This document shows, piece after piece, positions 8,120 to 18,643 of a stretch of DNA of 64,000 bases (position 1 is the first letter of the stretch; the number at the start of each line of letters is the position of its first letter). This stretch comes from an uncultured Methylotenera sp. (lineage in GTDB: Bacteria; Pseudomonadota; Gammaproteobacteria; Burkholderiales; Methylophilaceae). Location of the stretch: assembly GCF_946479685.1 (NCBI RefSeq), contig NZ_CAMLGS010000009.1, positions 7,509 to 71,508 on the forward strand, given 5' to 3'. Position numbers and translations under genes: made by a program. The notes under the pieces are model-generated. The model did not search any database, was not told the DNA's origin, and worked only from the letters and a program-made list of their open reading frames with translations.

Positions 8120-8686
8120 TTAGCGGTTAACAAACTGTATTTTAGGTACACTGTCACTGAGAGTGATTTGTGTCACACTGGCATGATCTATCACCAAGCG
8201 AAACAAACCTTTTAGTGGCATATTCAAGGCATCAGCCAGCATAGCGCGTATCACCCCGCCATGCGTCACCACCGCGACATTCTTTCCACGTAAGCAATCG
8301 CTCACTTCCTCGGTAAAGGCTTTGGCACGCTGATATAGCTGGGTAAAGCTCTCTCCATTGGGTGGCGACAAATGCGCATAATCATGCGCCCAAACATCAA
8401 ATAGTTCACGCGGGATACTATCCCAGGCCTGCATTTCCCAATCGCCAAAATGCAACTCCTTTAACCGCGCGTCAACCTGTACCTCACCCAAATTAAGCGC
8501 CTGCGCCAACTTGGTACAGCGCTGTAGCGGGCTGGCATACACCGCATCAAACTGGATGCCATCCAACTTTGCGCTCAACGCACTGCACTCTGCCGCAAAA
8601 TTGGCTGAAACATCCACATCGCTCTGCCCATAGCAAACACCAGCCGCAATATCCAAAGAAGTATGTCGAATCAAATGTAAATTCAT
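8120..8686 (-). CDS. cobC: Alpha-ribazole phosphatase (histidine phosphatase family)
   Basis: A 188-residue member of the phosphoglycerate-mutase-like histidine phosphatases. The phospho-accepting His is in LIRHTSLD, followed by CYGQSDVDVS, ASPLQRCTKLA, and the second His in VVTHGGVIRAM. In the cobalamin pathway CobC removes the 5'-phosphate of alpha-ribazole phosphate or adenosylcobalamin phosphate. Context supports this substrate: cobS lies ten bases upstream and cobT overlaps cobS, in one minus-strand operon. Confidence 0.9.
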   Translation of the reverse strand: MNLHLIRHTSLDIAAGVCYGQSDVDVSANFAAECSALSAKLDGIQFDAVYASPLQRCTKLAQALNLGEVQVDARLKELHFGDWEMQAWDSIPRELFDVWAHDYAHLSPPNGESFTQLYQRAKAFTEEVSDCLRGKNVAVVTHGGVIRAMLADALNMPLKGLFRLVIDHASVTQITLSDSVPKIQFVNR

Positions 8687-8696
8687 AACCGCGAGC

Positions 8697-9503
8697 TCAT
8701 AGTTGCTGCGCCCATACCAGCAAGCCCAAGTAAAAGGCTAACTCTGTCATCTGCTGCATCGCACCCAAACAATCACCCGTATAGCCACCTAGCCAGCGTT
8801 TGATTTTATTGCGCCACCACACCCAAACACACACCACCGGCGTTAAACAGCAAACAGCTAGCCACAGCCAGTCCGTCGCACTCAGCAGCACCGGGGAGAA
8901 ATTCAAATACAGTAGCGGAATCGGCGCCAAACCAAACAACATCGCGAGCAGCAAGCCTGGTGCTTTTATTTTAGTTGCCAGCGGCTTTGCCTTGCCGCTT
9001 TCCCGTACATAATCCAAATCAGCCATCACCAATAGCGCGCACAAGCGGCTAAACGCATGCGCAATTACCAACACAAAGGGTAGAAAATAAGCAGGCAAGG
9101 CGTTAAGTAGCTGATATTTGCTAAACAGCGCCATAAACAAAGCAATGGCGCCATAAGCTCCAAGCCTGGAATCCTGCATAATGGCCAATATGCGTTCGGT
9201 GTCCCAACCGCCACCTAAACCATCAGCGCTATCGGCCAGCCCGTCCTCGTGAAATGCACCGGTGATATAAATCGTCATCGCCATGCTTATCAGCACCGCA
9301 ATATCCTGTGGCAAAAATTTACTCGCTAGCGCGAATGCACCCGCGCCTATCAAGCCGACAAAAATTCCGACTAATGGAAAATATTTGGCAGCACGATTCA
9401 AATCATCAGGATGAAAGTCGCCAAACACAGGCACAGGAATCCGCGTAAAGAAGCTCACCGCTAACAACATATAGCGTCGTTCGTTACGCAGAAAAGCAAT
9501 CAC
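8697..9503 (-). CDS. cobS: Adenosylcobinamide-GDP ribazoletransferase (cobalamin synthase)
   Basis: CobS is a polytopic inner-membrane enzyme that joins adenosylcobinamide-GDP to alpha-ribazole. The 268-residue protein carries the family's acidic Mg-binding motif [17 protein letters not shown] at about residues 83-99, then [10 protein letters not shown], and six or so hydrophobic segments. Its start overlaps the cobT stop by four bases. No cobU/cobP gene for the preceding GDP-transfer step is present in the window. Confidence 0.95.
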   Translation of the reverse strand: MIAFLRNERRYMLLAVSFFTRIPVPVFGDFHPDDLNRAAKYFPLVGIFVGLIGAGAFALASKFLPQDIAVLISMAMTIYITGAFHEDGLADSADGLGGGWDTERILAIMQDSRLGAYGAIALFMALFSKYQLLNALPAYFLPFVLVIAHAFSRLCALLVMADLDYVRESGKAKPLATKIKAPGLLLAMLFGLAPIPLLYLNFSPVLLSATDWLWLAVCCLTPVVCVWVWWRNKIKRWLGGYTGDCLGAMQQMTELAFYLGLLVWAQQL

Positions 9504-10564
9504 GCAGCAGTCCCGTCAGCAGTGCTCACGCCAGCACTTTCAAACGAGGCCATCTCGTTCATAAAGTTAACCGCAGCCTGCACCAAAGGATAAGCCAACG
9601 CAGCACCTGTACCCTCACCAAGACGCAAACCGATATCCAGCAGAGGCTTAGCACCTAAATGTGCTAACAAGCGGCGATGCCCAGCCTCGCCAGAGCAATG
9701 CGTAAATACGCAATATTGCAGAATATTCGGCTGCAATTGCGCCGCAACCAGCAAAGCTGCCGTTGCAATAAAGCCATCAATTAACAATACAGCATGCTGC
9801 TCAGCGGCGCCCAGCATGGCACCAGCCATCATTGCGATTTCATAGCCGCCAAAAGTCGCCAGCACATCCAGTGCATTATCGCCACGCAAGCCGTGGAAAT
9901 CGATAGCCTGCTTAAGTATAGATAACTTCTGCGCCAGCCCTGCATCATCCAAGCCTGTGCCGCGCCCCACGCATTCCTCAATCGGAATGGCGCACAGCAC
10001 ACTCATCAAACAGCTGGCTGACGACGTATTGCCAATGCCCATCTCGCCAAAACCAAATACATTGCAACCAGCGGCAGCTTCCTGCTTAGCTAGCGATGCT
10101 CCGGTTGCCAGCGCCTGCTGACATTGCGCAGCGGTCATGGCCGCCTCTTGCAAGAAGTTAGCCGTGCCGGCCGCCACTTTGGCATGTACCAAATCTGTAT
10201 TCGCATCAAAATTGTGATTCACGCCAGCGTCAATCACTCGCAAACGCATATTATGCTGACGCGCAAACACATTAATCGCTGCACCTCCCTGCAGAAAATT
10301 CAGCACCATCTGCGCAGTAACGGCTTGCGGATAAGGGCTCACCCCGGAATTGACTACACCGTGATCCCCCGCAAACACCATTAAAGTTGGGTTAGAGAGT
10401 TGTGGCGTCAGGGTTTGCTGAATCAAACCCAACTGCAAAGCCACCGCCTCTAACTGCCCAAGCGCACCTAGAGGTTTAGTTTTATGATTAATTTTATCAA
10501 CAAGCGCCGCCTGCAGCGACTGACTTAATGACCCGATTTTTGGTAAATTTGTGTTTAAATTCAT
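9500..10564 (-). CDS. cobT: Nicotinate-nucleotide-dimethylbenzimidazole phosphoribosyltransferase
   Basis: CobT makes alpha-ribazole phosphate from dimethylbenzimidazole and nicotinate mononucleotide. The 354-residue protein has the substrate-binding start [12 protein letters not shown], the [17 protein letters not shown] block, [11 protein letters not shown], and the catalytic Glu in [11 protein letters not shown] near the C terminus. It is the first gene of the cobT-cobS-cobC minus-strand operon. I see no riboswitch in the short space between it and tRNA-Phe. Confidence 0.95.
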   Translation of the reverse strand: MNLNTNLPKIGSLSQSLQAALVDKINHKTKPLGALGQLEAVALQLGLIQQTLTPQLSNPTLMVFAGDHGVVNSGVSPYPQAVTAQMVLNFLQGGAAINVFARQHNMRLRVIDAGVNHNFDANTDLVHAKVAAGTANFLQEAAMTAAQCQQALATGASLAKQEAAAGCNVFGFGEMGIGNTSSASCLMSVLCAIPIEECVGRGTGLDDAGLAQKLSILKQAIDFHGLRGDNALDVLATFGGYEIAMMAGAMLGAAEQHAVLLIDGFIATAALLVAAQLQPNILQYCVFTHCSGEAGHRRLLAHLGAKPLLDIGLRLGEGTGAALAYPLVQAAVNFMNEMASFESAGVSTADGTAA

Positions 10565-10659
10565 AGGGAAAGATTTTACATGAGAGCCACCTAGATATCA
10601 CGCAAAGCCGCTACAAACTTTCGCATTAAAAATAAATATACAAAAATATGAAAATATCT

Positions 10660-10689
10660 TTGTCAGATTCTAATTTAGTTTGCTATAAT
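10660..10689 (+). promoter_or_regulatory. Promoter of tRNA-Phe
   Basis: TTGTCA (10660-10665) and a perfect TATAAT (10684-10689) are 18 bp apart. A GC-rich GCGCGCC stretch follows, as in stringently controlled stable-RNA promoters. The tRNA starts 45 bases downstream. Confidence 0.75.
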
Positions 10690-10733
10690 GCGCGCCTTGC
10701 AACGATAAACCGAATGCTGCAAGTAGTAAGAAA

Positions 10734-10809
10734 GGCCGGGTAGCTCAGTCGGTAGAGCAGCGGATTGAAAATCCGCGTGTCGCCAGTTCGATTCTGGCCC
10801 CGGCCACCA
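10734..10809 (+). tRNA. tRNA-Phe (GAA)
   Basis: A full cloverleaf of 76 bases with encoded CCA: acceptor GGCCGGG pairing with CCCGGCC, D-loop TAGCTCAGTCGGTAGAGCA, anticodon GAA in GATTGAAAATC, and T-loop GGTTCGATTCT-like arm. It stands alone with its own promoter and terminator. Confidence 0.97.
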
Positions 10810-10816
10810 GAATTTA

Positions 10817-10847
10817 AAAGGGTTTAGCTTTTGCTAAACCCTTTTTT
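10817..10847 (+). terminator. Intrinsic terminator of tRNA-Phe
   Basis: AAGGGTTTAGC and GCTAAACCCTT form a perfect stem with a short TTTT loop, followed by a T-run. The stretch 10848-11093 that follows shows no gene. Confidence 0.9.
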
Positions 10848-11093
10848 CATTTGGTGAACGTGACAATTCAATCACGCTAACCTTCCGACTAACAGCGAAT
10901 GAATCAATAATACTCGCGGCATTTACCTCATATTCAATAGCAAGCTACTCGCTAGCATCCTATCATCAGTAAGCTTAGCTCATTAATCAACCCTTGACCG
11001 CACTCAGCACTAACAATAAACAACATACGATTACCCGTATCACAAATAACGTCGAAACAAGAACAAGAGGGCCCACAGGGCAACAGATTAACA

Positions 11094-12680
11094 TTAAGCC
11101 TTATTTAATCGTTTACAGCATAATCGTATGACTTCGTGCAATGGCTGCGGCTTACCAAATAACCAACCTTGTGCGAACTGGACACCATGCTCGCGAAGAA
11201 GCTGGGCCTGATCCTCAGTTTCCACCCCTTCAGCAATCATCTGAATCTTTAATTGTTTTGCCATCTCAATAATGTGCAGCACCACGTAACTTGTCGGAGC
11301 ATCTCTCCCAATCTTATCGACAAATGATTTATCAATTTTAAGATAATCAATTTCAAAAGATTCGAGATAAGATAAGCTGGAATAGCCAGTACCAAAGTCA
11401 TCCAGTGCGACACCGATACCTTGCTTACGGATTTCCGTCAGCATCACCTTAGCCAAATCCGCCTGCATAAATCCGCGCTCAGTTGCTTCCACCATTAAAT
11501 TAAATCTATTTGCACCCGTTGCTTGTATTAAGCCATTTAAAAGTTGGATTGTATTACTCGAGTGTAAATCAGATGCTGACAAGTTAATTCCGAGGTGGAA
11601 TTCAGGATACTGTTTGAACAAATCCTCTGCATCTTTTGACACCAATTTAATGACGCGCTTGGTGAGGCTTTCTATCAAGCCGGCATCCTCCGCTGCCTGA
11701 ATAAACCGATCTGGAGGCACCATTTCACCACTTGAGCGCTTCCAACGCATTAATGCCTCTGCACCGACACACTCACCAGTTTGCAAATTAATGACTGGCT
11801 GATAAAGCATAAAAAACTCATTCCGCTTAAGCGCCGCCTTAAGCATGGACGGCATAGATATCTGCACCGACACTAAGTAATAGATGGAGATGGCTAAAAT
11901 CAAGCCCGCAATAAGTCCTATCGGGACCAGTATCATGGATAGATTACGTGTATGTTTATCCATGTATGAGGCTGGCAATGCCGCTAACCCAGCAGTTCTA
12001 TATTTCTGAGACCTTGCAATACCAATGACATATCCATCCTTCACAAATGTCTCTTCAGGCTGATTCCCTAAGTTTGCAAGCCACTCTGGATCAAAGTTGC
12101 CACGGGATGCAAATAAACGCAGATTGTCCTGAGAAAAACTTGCAAGTGAAACATCCTTTTCAGAAGCTGTTGCATCAATAAGTAAACTCTTATTCAGAAT
12201 GAAGGCATAGCCATTTCTTTCCAAAACAGTGAATGTTGTATCTGGCGCAAATGCAATTTGCACATTAATACGAATCGCGTTTCCCAAAGCAGAAACCCAA
12301 TCCACAGGGCCAAGATTCCAGCCCACTTCATTCTTACCTAAAGAAGAGCAGACTAAGATATTATTTTTCACGTGACCCATTGCCTGTATATAACTAGATC
12401 TCAGGTCAACATTTCTCATGATGCTAATACCTTGTTTTGAGCAGGGATCAGCCAACTGAGCATCACTAATAAGTTGAAAACCATATCTAATTTGGTCTGA
12501 AGTGGCTTCTGTCCTAGCTAGCACGTCTCTCGCATAAGACAGAACCTTTTGACGCTCTTCGCGCTGCCCCTGCTTCCAGGATTGATCAATGGCAAAGAAA
12601 ATTGGGGCAGCTAAAGCAATAAAGGCGATGAGTATGGTGAATAATTTTATTGGTGTTGATGCCGATTTAAGCATTTGCAA
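11094..12680 (-). CDS. CSS-motif sensor c-di-GMP phosphodiesterase (EAL)
   Basis: A 528-residue inner-membrane protein. A membrane segment at about 12-31 is followed by a periplasmic CSS-motif domain (DPCSKQG near 78 and LVCSSLG near 109; the paired cysteines sense periplasmic redox state). A second membrane segment lies at about 248-270, then a cytoplasmic EAL domain. The catalytic marks are kept: GAEALMRW, LGINLSASDL, EATERGFM, and DDFGTGYSSLSYL. It should hydrolyse cyclic di-GMP and so favour motility or dispersal. It is a single gene. Nothing is recognised in the 212-base gap before it (12681-12892). Confidence 0.92.
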   Translation of the reverse strand: MQMLKSASTPIKLFTILIAFIALAAPIFFAIDQSWKQGQREERQKVLSYARDVLARTEATSDQIRYGFQLISDAQLADPCSKQGISIMRNVDLRSSYIQAMGHVKNNILVCSSLGKNEVGWNLGPVDWVSALGNAIRINVQIAFAPDTTFTVLERNGYAFILNKSLLIDATASEKDVSLASFSQDNLRLFASRGNFDPEWLANLGNQPEETFVKDGYVIGIARSQKYRTAGLAALPASYMDKHTRNLSMILVPIGLIAGLILAISIYYLVSVQISMPSMLKAALKRNEFFMLYQPVINLQTGECVGAEALMRWKRSSGEMVPPDRFIQAAEDAGLIESLTKRVIKLVSKDAEDLFKQYPEFHLGINLSASDLHSSNTIQLLNGLIQATGANRFNLMVEATERGFMQADLAKVMLTEIRKQGIGVALDDFGTGYSSLSYLESFEIDYLKIDKSFVDKIGRDAPTSYVVLHIIEMAKQLKIQMIAEGVETEDQAQLLREHGVQFAQGWLFGKPQPLHEVIRLCCKRLNKA

Positions 12681-12892
12681 GATGTCCTATTCACAGGCTA
12701 TATACAATCAAACAACTGTACTGGAATATCACTCAAACATTCAGAATATGCAGATAAATAATTAGTCCAAATGTAAAGCCAATATTACCAACGTAACAAT
12801 TATGCCATGCTCTAGCAAGACAACATATTGATTTATATTACTTTATAAATTGATAGCCTGCGTGCCGCATTGAGACGCCTTGTAAATAGACA

Positions 12893-14416
12893 CTAGCGCT
12901 TAGTAGCAAGCCCCATCGCATCTTCCATCACATAATAGATATAACTTTGCTCTTGTATGCCATGAAATAATTGTGCATTAGGGCCGCCGGCAAAAATAGC
13001 GACATCCTCCCCGCCATGAGTTTCTGATGCCAGTGGCACCATTACTTCCTGGTGAAAGTCCGGGTCTTCGGTATTCACAGCACTCATATCTTCCACCCGG
13101 CCAGCACGCGGCGCTTTTGCATGCGCATCGCCATCGGTCGCATATCCTGCACCATTGGCAAAACTGATGGTGGTATAGGGGTTACCATCCAACGCCTTTT
13201 CCGGGGCGGCATCACCCGGAAATACCACTTTGCCCAATATGGGGTTGCCACGTTTGGCATAGCCGCCTATCGTCAGGGTGTGACTGTGGTCGGCCGTCAC
13301 GATAATGAGCGTATCTTTCATATCGACCTTACGCATAGCCAACCTAACCGCGTCAGATAAAGCCACGGTTTCACTTAGGGTGCGGTAAGCATTGTTTGCA
13401 TGCGATGCATGGTCGATACGGCCAGCCTCTACCATTAAGAAATAGCCTTTTTTGTTACGCTTTAATACATCAATCGCTTTATCGGTCATTTCTGCCAGAG
13501 ATGGCTCACCGCCAGCATCCGTCGGACGATCATGGTCATACTTCATATGTGATGGCTCAAACAGGCCCAATAATCGCTGACCGCTTGCCGGATTAAAGGC
13601 ATCAAACTGCGCTTTATTCCATACATAGTGCGCGTTAAATTTTGTTTGGAACTCCTGTATTAGATTTCGCCCATCGTTACGCTTACCTTGAACGTTAGAG
13701 TACTCAGGGTCACTCTGTGTTTTAGGCAATAAATAGCTACGGCCACCGCCTAATGCCACCTCCAGACCATCGCCGAGCTGATTCGGCCCAAAGCTATCGA
13801 CCAGCTGAGCGGCAATATCTTTTACATCCGTCCCGGCCGGTAGATTGCTATCTGCCTCCCAATCGCGGTTACTCGTATGCGCATAGGTAGCGGCAGGTGT
13901 GGCATGAGTAATGCGGGCGGTGGATACGATGCCGGTAGCGCGCCCACTTAACTCAGCCTTTTCCAAAATAGTAGTTAGCTTGTTTGCTTGTATCACTGCG
14001 CCACTAGGCTCTGAGCGCGTAACAGACTGGTTAACAGACAAGCCACCATCGTTGGTTTTTACACCGGTCACTATCGCAGTCATGGTAGGCGCCGAGTCGG
14101 AGGTTTGCTGATTGGCAGAATAGGTTTTAGAAAGCGCCAAATAAGGCAAACGCTCAAATGCTAATTGATTACGCTCACCATCTTCACCTTTACGCTGCCC
14201 TTCAAAAATACGCGAAGCAGTAATGGTTGAGATACCCATCCCATCCCCTACAAACAAAATCACGTTCTTAGCGCGCCCTAATTCCGGTTGCAGCTTTTTT
14301 GCAGCAGCTAATGCCGCTTCACCGTCATTAATCCAGGTCTGCGCATTCTCCGCCATGACGGATGCGCTACCCACTAAACATGCTCCTGAGAGCAGGATTA
14401 AACTCAATCTATTCAT
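12893..14416 (-). CDS. phoA: Periplasmic alkaline phosphatase
   Basis: A 507-residue alkaline phosphatase with signal peptide (cleavage near SVMA-EN at residue 22). Metal ligands and active site are visible: VGDGMG (Asp), the nucleophile Ser in SDSAPTMTAIVTG, EAGRIDHASHANN, TADHSHTLTIGG and SETHGGEDVAIFA. It releases phosphate from organic monoesters during phosphate starvation. I see no convincing Pho box, only CTGTCGTCACAATTGACT about 90 bases upstream, a weak match. Confidence 0.92.
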   Translation of the reverse strand: MNRLSLILLSGACLVGSASVMAENAQTWINDGEAALAAAKKLQPELGRAKNVILFVGDGMGISTITASRIFEGQRKGEDGERNQLAFERLPYLALSKTYSANQQTSDSAPTMTAIVTGVKTNDGGLSVNQSVTRSEPSGAVIQANKLTTILEKAELSGRATGIVSTARITHATPAATYAHTSNRDWEADSNLPAGTDVKDIAAQLVDSFGPNQLGDGLEVALGGGRSYLLPKTQSDPEYSNVQGKRNDGRNLIQEFQTKFNAHYVWNKAQFDAFNPASGQRLLGLFEPSHMKYDHDRPTDAGGEPSLAEMTDKAIDVLKRNKKGYFLMVEAGRIDHASHANNAYRTLSETVALSDAVRLAMRKVDMKDTLIIVTADHSHTLTIGGYAKRGNPILGKVVFPGDAAPEKALDGNPYTTISFANGAGYATDGDAHAKAPRAGRVEDMSAVNTEDPDFHQEVMVPLASETHGGEDVAIFAGGPNAQLFHGIQEQSYIYYVMEDAMGLATKR

Positions 14417-15006
14417 GCTTATCGTTCCTAACCTAAACTAAAAAACACTGTTATCTACAATATTGCACTTCATCTCATCATTACATCATATAAGTCAATT
14501 GTGACGACAGTATGGAATGACCGTCAACACGGCTTGGGCAGATATCAACACGCCACTCGGCGCTTTAGCCACATCCACAATTTATGTGGATAACTTTGTG
14601 GGCGCGATGGGGATAGCAGCGCTAAGTGACTGGCACACATAGCAAACGCCCAATCGTAGAAATTTTGAACACAGAACACCGCGCCCTTAACGGAAACAAA
14701 CCAATAACTAGCGCGCAAAGAGGTACAAATTCAAGATTTATATAGGAATATTAACGCGTTATATTCATGAGACCACGTTTTGTATTACCATATAGGCATC
14801 ATCATCCATCATCTGCAGGCCGCATATAGGCGATGCTGCATGCGAGTCAGCATAAAACAAATGACGGCGTAGCTTGTCTACCGTTGAGTATGATCAAAAC
14901 TTGTATATACGCAAGCGTGCAAACAGTTAAATGCAGGCATCACCAATACAAGTTGTTGCCACTTAATTTTTTAGTTAGTTATTTTTAGTTACTTCAGGTT
15001 TATTTA
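14417..15006. other. 590-base gene-free stretch with a DnaA-box palindrome
   Basis: No coding potential is seen. The notable element is a perfect 7-bp inverted repeat ATCCACA-ATTTA-TGTGGAT at 14573-14591. Its right half forms a perfect DnaA box (TGTGGATAA at 14585-14593, reverse complement TTATCCACA), and its left half is a weaker one. The rest probably contains the promoters of phoA and of the rhodanese gene, which I cannot place with confidence. Confidence 0.4.
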
Positions 15007-15342
15007 ATGAGCACTTACAATGAAATTGACGCACATGACCTATCTGTCATGCTGAGCAAAAAATCACTTCTACTGGTAGATGTACGTAATGATGACGAGG
15101 TTGCGCGCGGCGTGATTGAGAATGCCGTACACATTCCATTAGCCATGCTACCGGTTCAGTATGAGTCGCTCACCAAGGCAGAAACCATCGTGTTTTACTG
15201 TCATAGCGGCGTACGCTCAGCGCATGCAGCGGCGTTTGCTGCCAGCAAGGGCTGTAAGCACGTTTATAATTTAGCAGGTGGCGTGCTGGCTTGGGCGCGT
15301 GCCGGCTATCACTTTGTGCCATTCAACCCTCTGTCTAAATAA
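15007..15342 (+). CDS. Rhodanese-like sulfurtransferase
   Basis: A single rhodanese domain of 111 residues. The active-site loop is CHSGVRS with the persulfide-carrying Cys at about residue 75, preceded by LVDVRNDDE and followed by YNLAGGVLAWARAGY. It transfers sulfane sulfur to acceptors. A TusA-like carrier follows 33 bases downstream, suggesting a sulfur relay pair in one operon. Confidence 0.9.
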   Translation: MSTYNEIDAHDLSVMLSKKSLLLVDVRNDDEVARGVIENAVHIPLAMLPVQYESLTKAETIVFYCHSGVRSAHAAAFAASKGCKHVYNLAGGVLAWARAGYHFVPFNPLSK

Positions 15343-15374
15343 CCCCCCGCTCTTAGCAACACAGGAAAACCATT

Positions 15375-15608
15375 ATGCATTTTGATAAAGTAGTTGATGC
15401 CACAGGTCTAAACTGCCCACTACCGATTTTGCGCTGTAAAAAAGGCCTGAATGATATGGCGCCTGCGCAAGTGCTAAAAATCATCTCTACCGACCCAGGC
15501 TCAGTGAAAGACTTTAACGCTTTTTGCGTGCAAACCGGGCATGAGCTTTTACTGTTAGAAGAGGACGAAACCGCTTTTACCTTCTACATCAAAAAGCGCA
15601 CCAGCTAA
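15375..15608 (+). CDS. TusA/SirA-family sulfur carrier protein
   Basis: A 77-residue protein with the family signature DATGLNCPLPILRCKKGL, where the Cys of the CPxP motif (residue about 14) carries the persulfide, and KIISTDPGSVKDF. TusA proteins pass sulfur to tRNA modification, molybdenum cofactor synthesis or sulfur oxidation. Pairing with the adjacent rhodanese supports a general sulfur-transfer role; the final acceptor is not shown. An AGGAAAACC ribosome site precedes the ATG. Confidence 0.9.
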   Translation: MHFDKVVDATGLNCPLPILRCKKGLNDMAPAQVLKIISTDPGSVKDFNAFCVQTGHELLLLEEDETAFTFYIKKRTS

Positions 15609-15651
15609 TAGCTATACGCATTAGCGTATTCAAGGCCAATCTTTAGCCGCA

Positions 15652-15702
15652 TAAAAAAACGCCGCATGCTGAACCGAGTTAATCGGCTCCGCATGCGGCG
15701 TT
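15652..15702 (-). terminator. Intrinsic terminator of valS
   Basis: AACGCCGCATGC (15691-15702 on the minus strand) pairs with GCATGCGGCGTT across a loop. In the minus direction the hairpin is followed by a run of seven T. It ends valS transcription and may also stop the convergent tusA-like gene. Confidence 0.9.
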
Positions 15703-15721
15703 AAATATTAGCAAATAGCCC

Positions 15722-18610
15722 TTATTTAAGCTTAGCTAACTGCGCTTGCAGCTTATCCAAACTAGCACTAAAGTCTGCCACACGCGCTTTTTCCTGCTCT
15801 ACCACCGCAGCTGGCGCTCTTGCTACAAAACTCTCGTTATTAAGCTTACCATTGGCTTTGTTGATTTCAGCTTCCAAACGCGCAATTTCTTTACCTAAAC
15901 GCTCTTTTTCTGCTGCAACATCGATCTCAACTTTCAGCATCAGCTTAAAGTCATTCACCAGCATCACCGGTGCATCAGCCTCTGGCAACTCGGTAACAAT
16001 GGCTACATCCTCAAGCTTAGCCAGTGCTTTCAGGTAAGGTGCGTAGGCGGTTAATGCCTCTGCATCACCCGCAGCAATCAGTGGCACGCGTGCCGCTGGG
16101 GAAATACCCATTTCACCGCGTAAACTGCGGCATGCATCCACCGCTTGCTTCAGCTGTGCTACCCATGCCTCTGAGGCTTCATCCAGCTTGCCTAACTGCG
16201 CTTTTGGATACACCTCCAGCATGATACTGGCGCCGTGTTTTTCCGTCATTGGCGCTACCGTTTGCCAAATTTCTTCGGTGATAAACGGCATAATCGGGTG
16301 AGCTAGGCGTAAGATGGTTTCCAGCACGCGCAGCAGGGTACGGCGAGTACCGATTTTCTCTGCCTCGTTACCGTTTTGCATCTGTACTTTAGCCAACTCT
16401 AGATACCAGTCGCAGTACTCATCCCACACAAACTCGTAAATGGCTTTAGCGGCCAAGTCAAAACGGTAGTCTTCAAACGCACGCTCAACTTCAGCTTCTG
16501 TGCGCTGCAAAACACTCACTATCCAGCGGTCTGCAGCTGAGAATACACGACCGCCTTCTACGCAGCTGCCAAGCCCAAAGCCATTGTCCTGGCCTTCGGT
16601 ATTCATCAGCACAAAGCGCGTAGCGTTCCACAACTTATTGCAGAAATTGCGGTAACCGTCACAGCGCTGCAAATCGAATTTAATGTCACGGCCTGGCGAA
16701 GCTAATGCCGCAAACGTGAAGCGTAGCGCATCGGTACCGTAAGCGTTAATGCCTTCCGGGAACTCTTTACGCGTGCGCTTCTCAATTTTTTCCGCGTCTT
16801 TCGGGTTCATCAAACCTGTGGTGCGCTTTTTAATCAGCTCATCTAGGCCAATGCCGTCAATCAAGTCAATCGGGTCTAGCACGTTGCCTTTAGATTTACT
16901 CATCTTCTGGCCTTCGGCATCGCGAATCAAGCCGTGCACATACACGTGCTTGAACGGAATCTTGCCGGTGATATGCGTGGTCATCATCACCATACGCGCC
17001 ACCCAGAAGAAAATAATATCAAAACCAGTCACCAGCACTGAAGATGGCAAATACTGCTGCAAGGCAACATTGGCTGCATCTTTCTCCGCATCGCCAGTCC
17101 AGTCCAGCGTTGAGAATGGCCATAGGGCTGATGAATACCAGGTATCCAGCACGTCATCATCACGCTTCAGATTACCTGTATAGCCGTCTTTAGCCGCCTG
17201 TGCCTTAGCCTCTGCCTCATCATGCGCCACGTAGACTTTGCCCTCATCAGAATACCAAGCAGGAATCTGATGGCCCCACCATAGCTGGCGAGAAATACAC
17301 CAATCTTGAATGTTATTCAGCCACTGGTTGTAGGTGTTAACCCAGTTTTCAGGGTAGAACTTAATCTCGCCGCTGGCCACCACGTCTAACGCTTTTTGTG
17401 TGATGGATTTGCCGTCAGCTGCAGGCTTGCTCATCGCTACGAACCATTGGTCGGTGAGCATAGGCTCAATCACCACATTGGTACGGTCGCCACGCGGCAC
17501 TTTGAGTTTATGCTTTTCAGCTTTAACCAGATAGTTTTGTGCCTCTAAGTCTGCCACCACCTGTTTACGCGCAGCAAACCGCTCCAAGCCAACCAAGTTG
17601 GCAGGCATAGCGATAGACGGCTTAGCCGCGCCATCTGCTGCCCACACTTCAGCGGCTGCTGGCACAAAGCCTTGCAGATTAAGAATAACAATTTTATCCA
17701 AACCTTGACGCTGACCGACCATATTGTCGTTAAAGTCATGCGCAGGCGTTACTTTCACCACACCGGTACCGAATTCCAAATCAACGTAGTCGTCGGCAAT
17801 AATCGGGATTTCACGGTTGCACAGTGGTAATTGTACGGTTTTACCAATCAGATGCTTGTAGCGCGCATCTTCCGGATGCACCATCACCGCCACGTCACCT
17901 AGCATAGTTTCCGGACGTGTGGTTGCTACAGTTAAATGACCAGAACCATCCGCCAACGGATAGTTGATGTGCCACATAAAGCCATCTTCTTCTTCCTGCA
18001 CCACTTCTAGGTCAGATACCGCAGTGCCTAGCTTCACGTCCCAGTTCACCAGGCGCTTGCCGCGGTAAATCAAACCTTCGTTATACAGGCGGACAAAAGT
18101 CTCGGTCACTACTTTATTCAAACCGGCATCCATCGTGAAGCGCTCGCGGCTCCAGTCTGGTGAGGTGCCTAAGCGGCGCATCTGTTTAGTGATGGTGCCG
18201 CCTGAGTATTCTTTCCACTCCCACACTTTTTCCAAGAACTTTTCGCGGCCTAAATCATGGCGCGATACACCTTGCGCATCCAACTGGCGCTCTACTACAA
18301 TTTGCGTAGCGATACCGGCATGGTCAGTACCTGGCTGCCACAGTGTGTTGTCGCCACGCATACGGTGGTAGCGTGTCAGTGCGTCCATCAGGGTCTGGTT
18401 AAAGCCATGCCCCATGTGCAGTGTGCCAGTGACGTTAGGTGGCGGCAATAAGATACAGAAGTTGTCTTGCTTGGTGGTGTCTAGACCTGCGCCATAATAG
18501 CCCTGCCCCTCCCAGAATTCATACCATTTACTTTCTATGGTTTTAGGGTCGAAGGATTTGGCTAGCTCTTTGTTTTCTTGCATGTTTTGTGTCGAGTTTT
18601 CAGTTGTCAT
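15722..18610 (-). CDS. valS: Valyl-tRNA synthetase
   Basis: A class Ia aminoacyl-tRNA synthetase of 962 residues, normal for ValRS. Signature motifs: HMGHGF after PNVTGTL (HIGH box, about residue 65), [10 protein letters not shown], the editing domain with [10 protein letters not shown], and [12 protein letters not shown] (KMSKS box). The C-terminal coiled coil ([18 protein letters not shown]) that binds tRNA is present. It charges tRNA-Val and edits mischarged threonine. Confidence 0.97.
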   Translation of the reverse strand: MTTENSTQNMQENKELAKSFDPKTIESKWYEFWEGQGYYGAGLDTTKQDNFCILLPPPNVTGTLHMGHGFNQTLMDALTRYHRMRGDNTLWQPGTDHAGIATQIVVERQLDAQGVSRHDLGREKFLEKVWEWKEYSGGTITKQMRRLGTSPDWSRERFTMDAGLNKVVTETFVRLYNEGLIYRGKRLVNWDVKLGTAVSDLEVVQEEEDGFMWHINYPLADGSGHLTVATTRPETMLGDVAVMVHPEDARYKHLIGKTVQLPLCNREIPIIADDYVDLEFGTGVVKVTPAHDFNDNMVGQRQGLDKIVILNLQGFVPAAAEVWAADGAAKPSIAMPANLVGLERFAARKQVVADLEAQNYLVKAEKHKLKVPRGDRTNVVIEPMLTDQWFVAMSKPAADGKSITQKALDVVASGEIKFYPENWVNTYNQWLNNIQDWCISRQLWWGHQIPAWYSDEGKVYVAHDEAEAKAQAAKDGYTGNLKRDDDVLDTWYSSALWPFSTLDWTGDAEKDAANVALQQYLPSSVLVTGFDIIFFWVARMVMMTTHITGKIPFKHVYVHGLIRDAEGQKMSKSKGNVLDPIDLIDGIGLDELIKKRTTGLMNPKDAEKIEKRTRKEFPEGINAYGTDALRFTFAALASPGRDIKFDLQRCDGYRNFCNKLWNATRFVLMNTEGQDNGFGLGSCVEGGRVFSAADRWIVSVLQRTEAEVERAFEDYRFDLAAKAIYEFVWDEYCDWYLELAKVQMQNGNEAEKIGTRRTLLRVLETILRLAHPIMPFITEEIWQTVAPMTEKHGASIMLEVYPKAQLGKLDEASEAWVAQLKQAVDACRSLRGEMGISPAARVPLIAAGDAEALTAYAPYLKALAKLEDVAIVTELPEADAPVMLVNDFKLMLKVEIDVAAEKERLGKEIARLEAEINKANGKLNNESFVARAPAAVVEQEKARVADFSASLDKLQAQLAKLK

Positions 18611-18643
18611 AACCTAGCATTTTAGCACAGGGCAAACCTGCTG

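Noticed and set aside
14417..14530. A Pho box before phoA
   Set aside because: CTGTCGTCACAATTGACT on the minus strand matches only loosely the paired CTGTCAT consensus, so I do not list it as a site.
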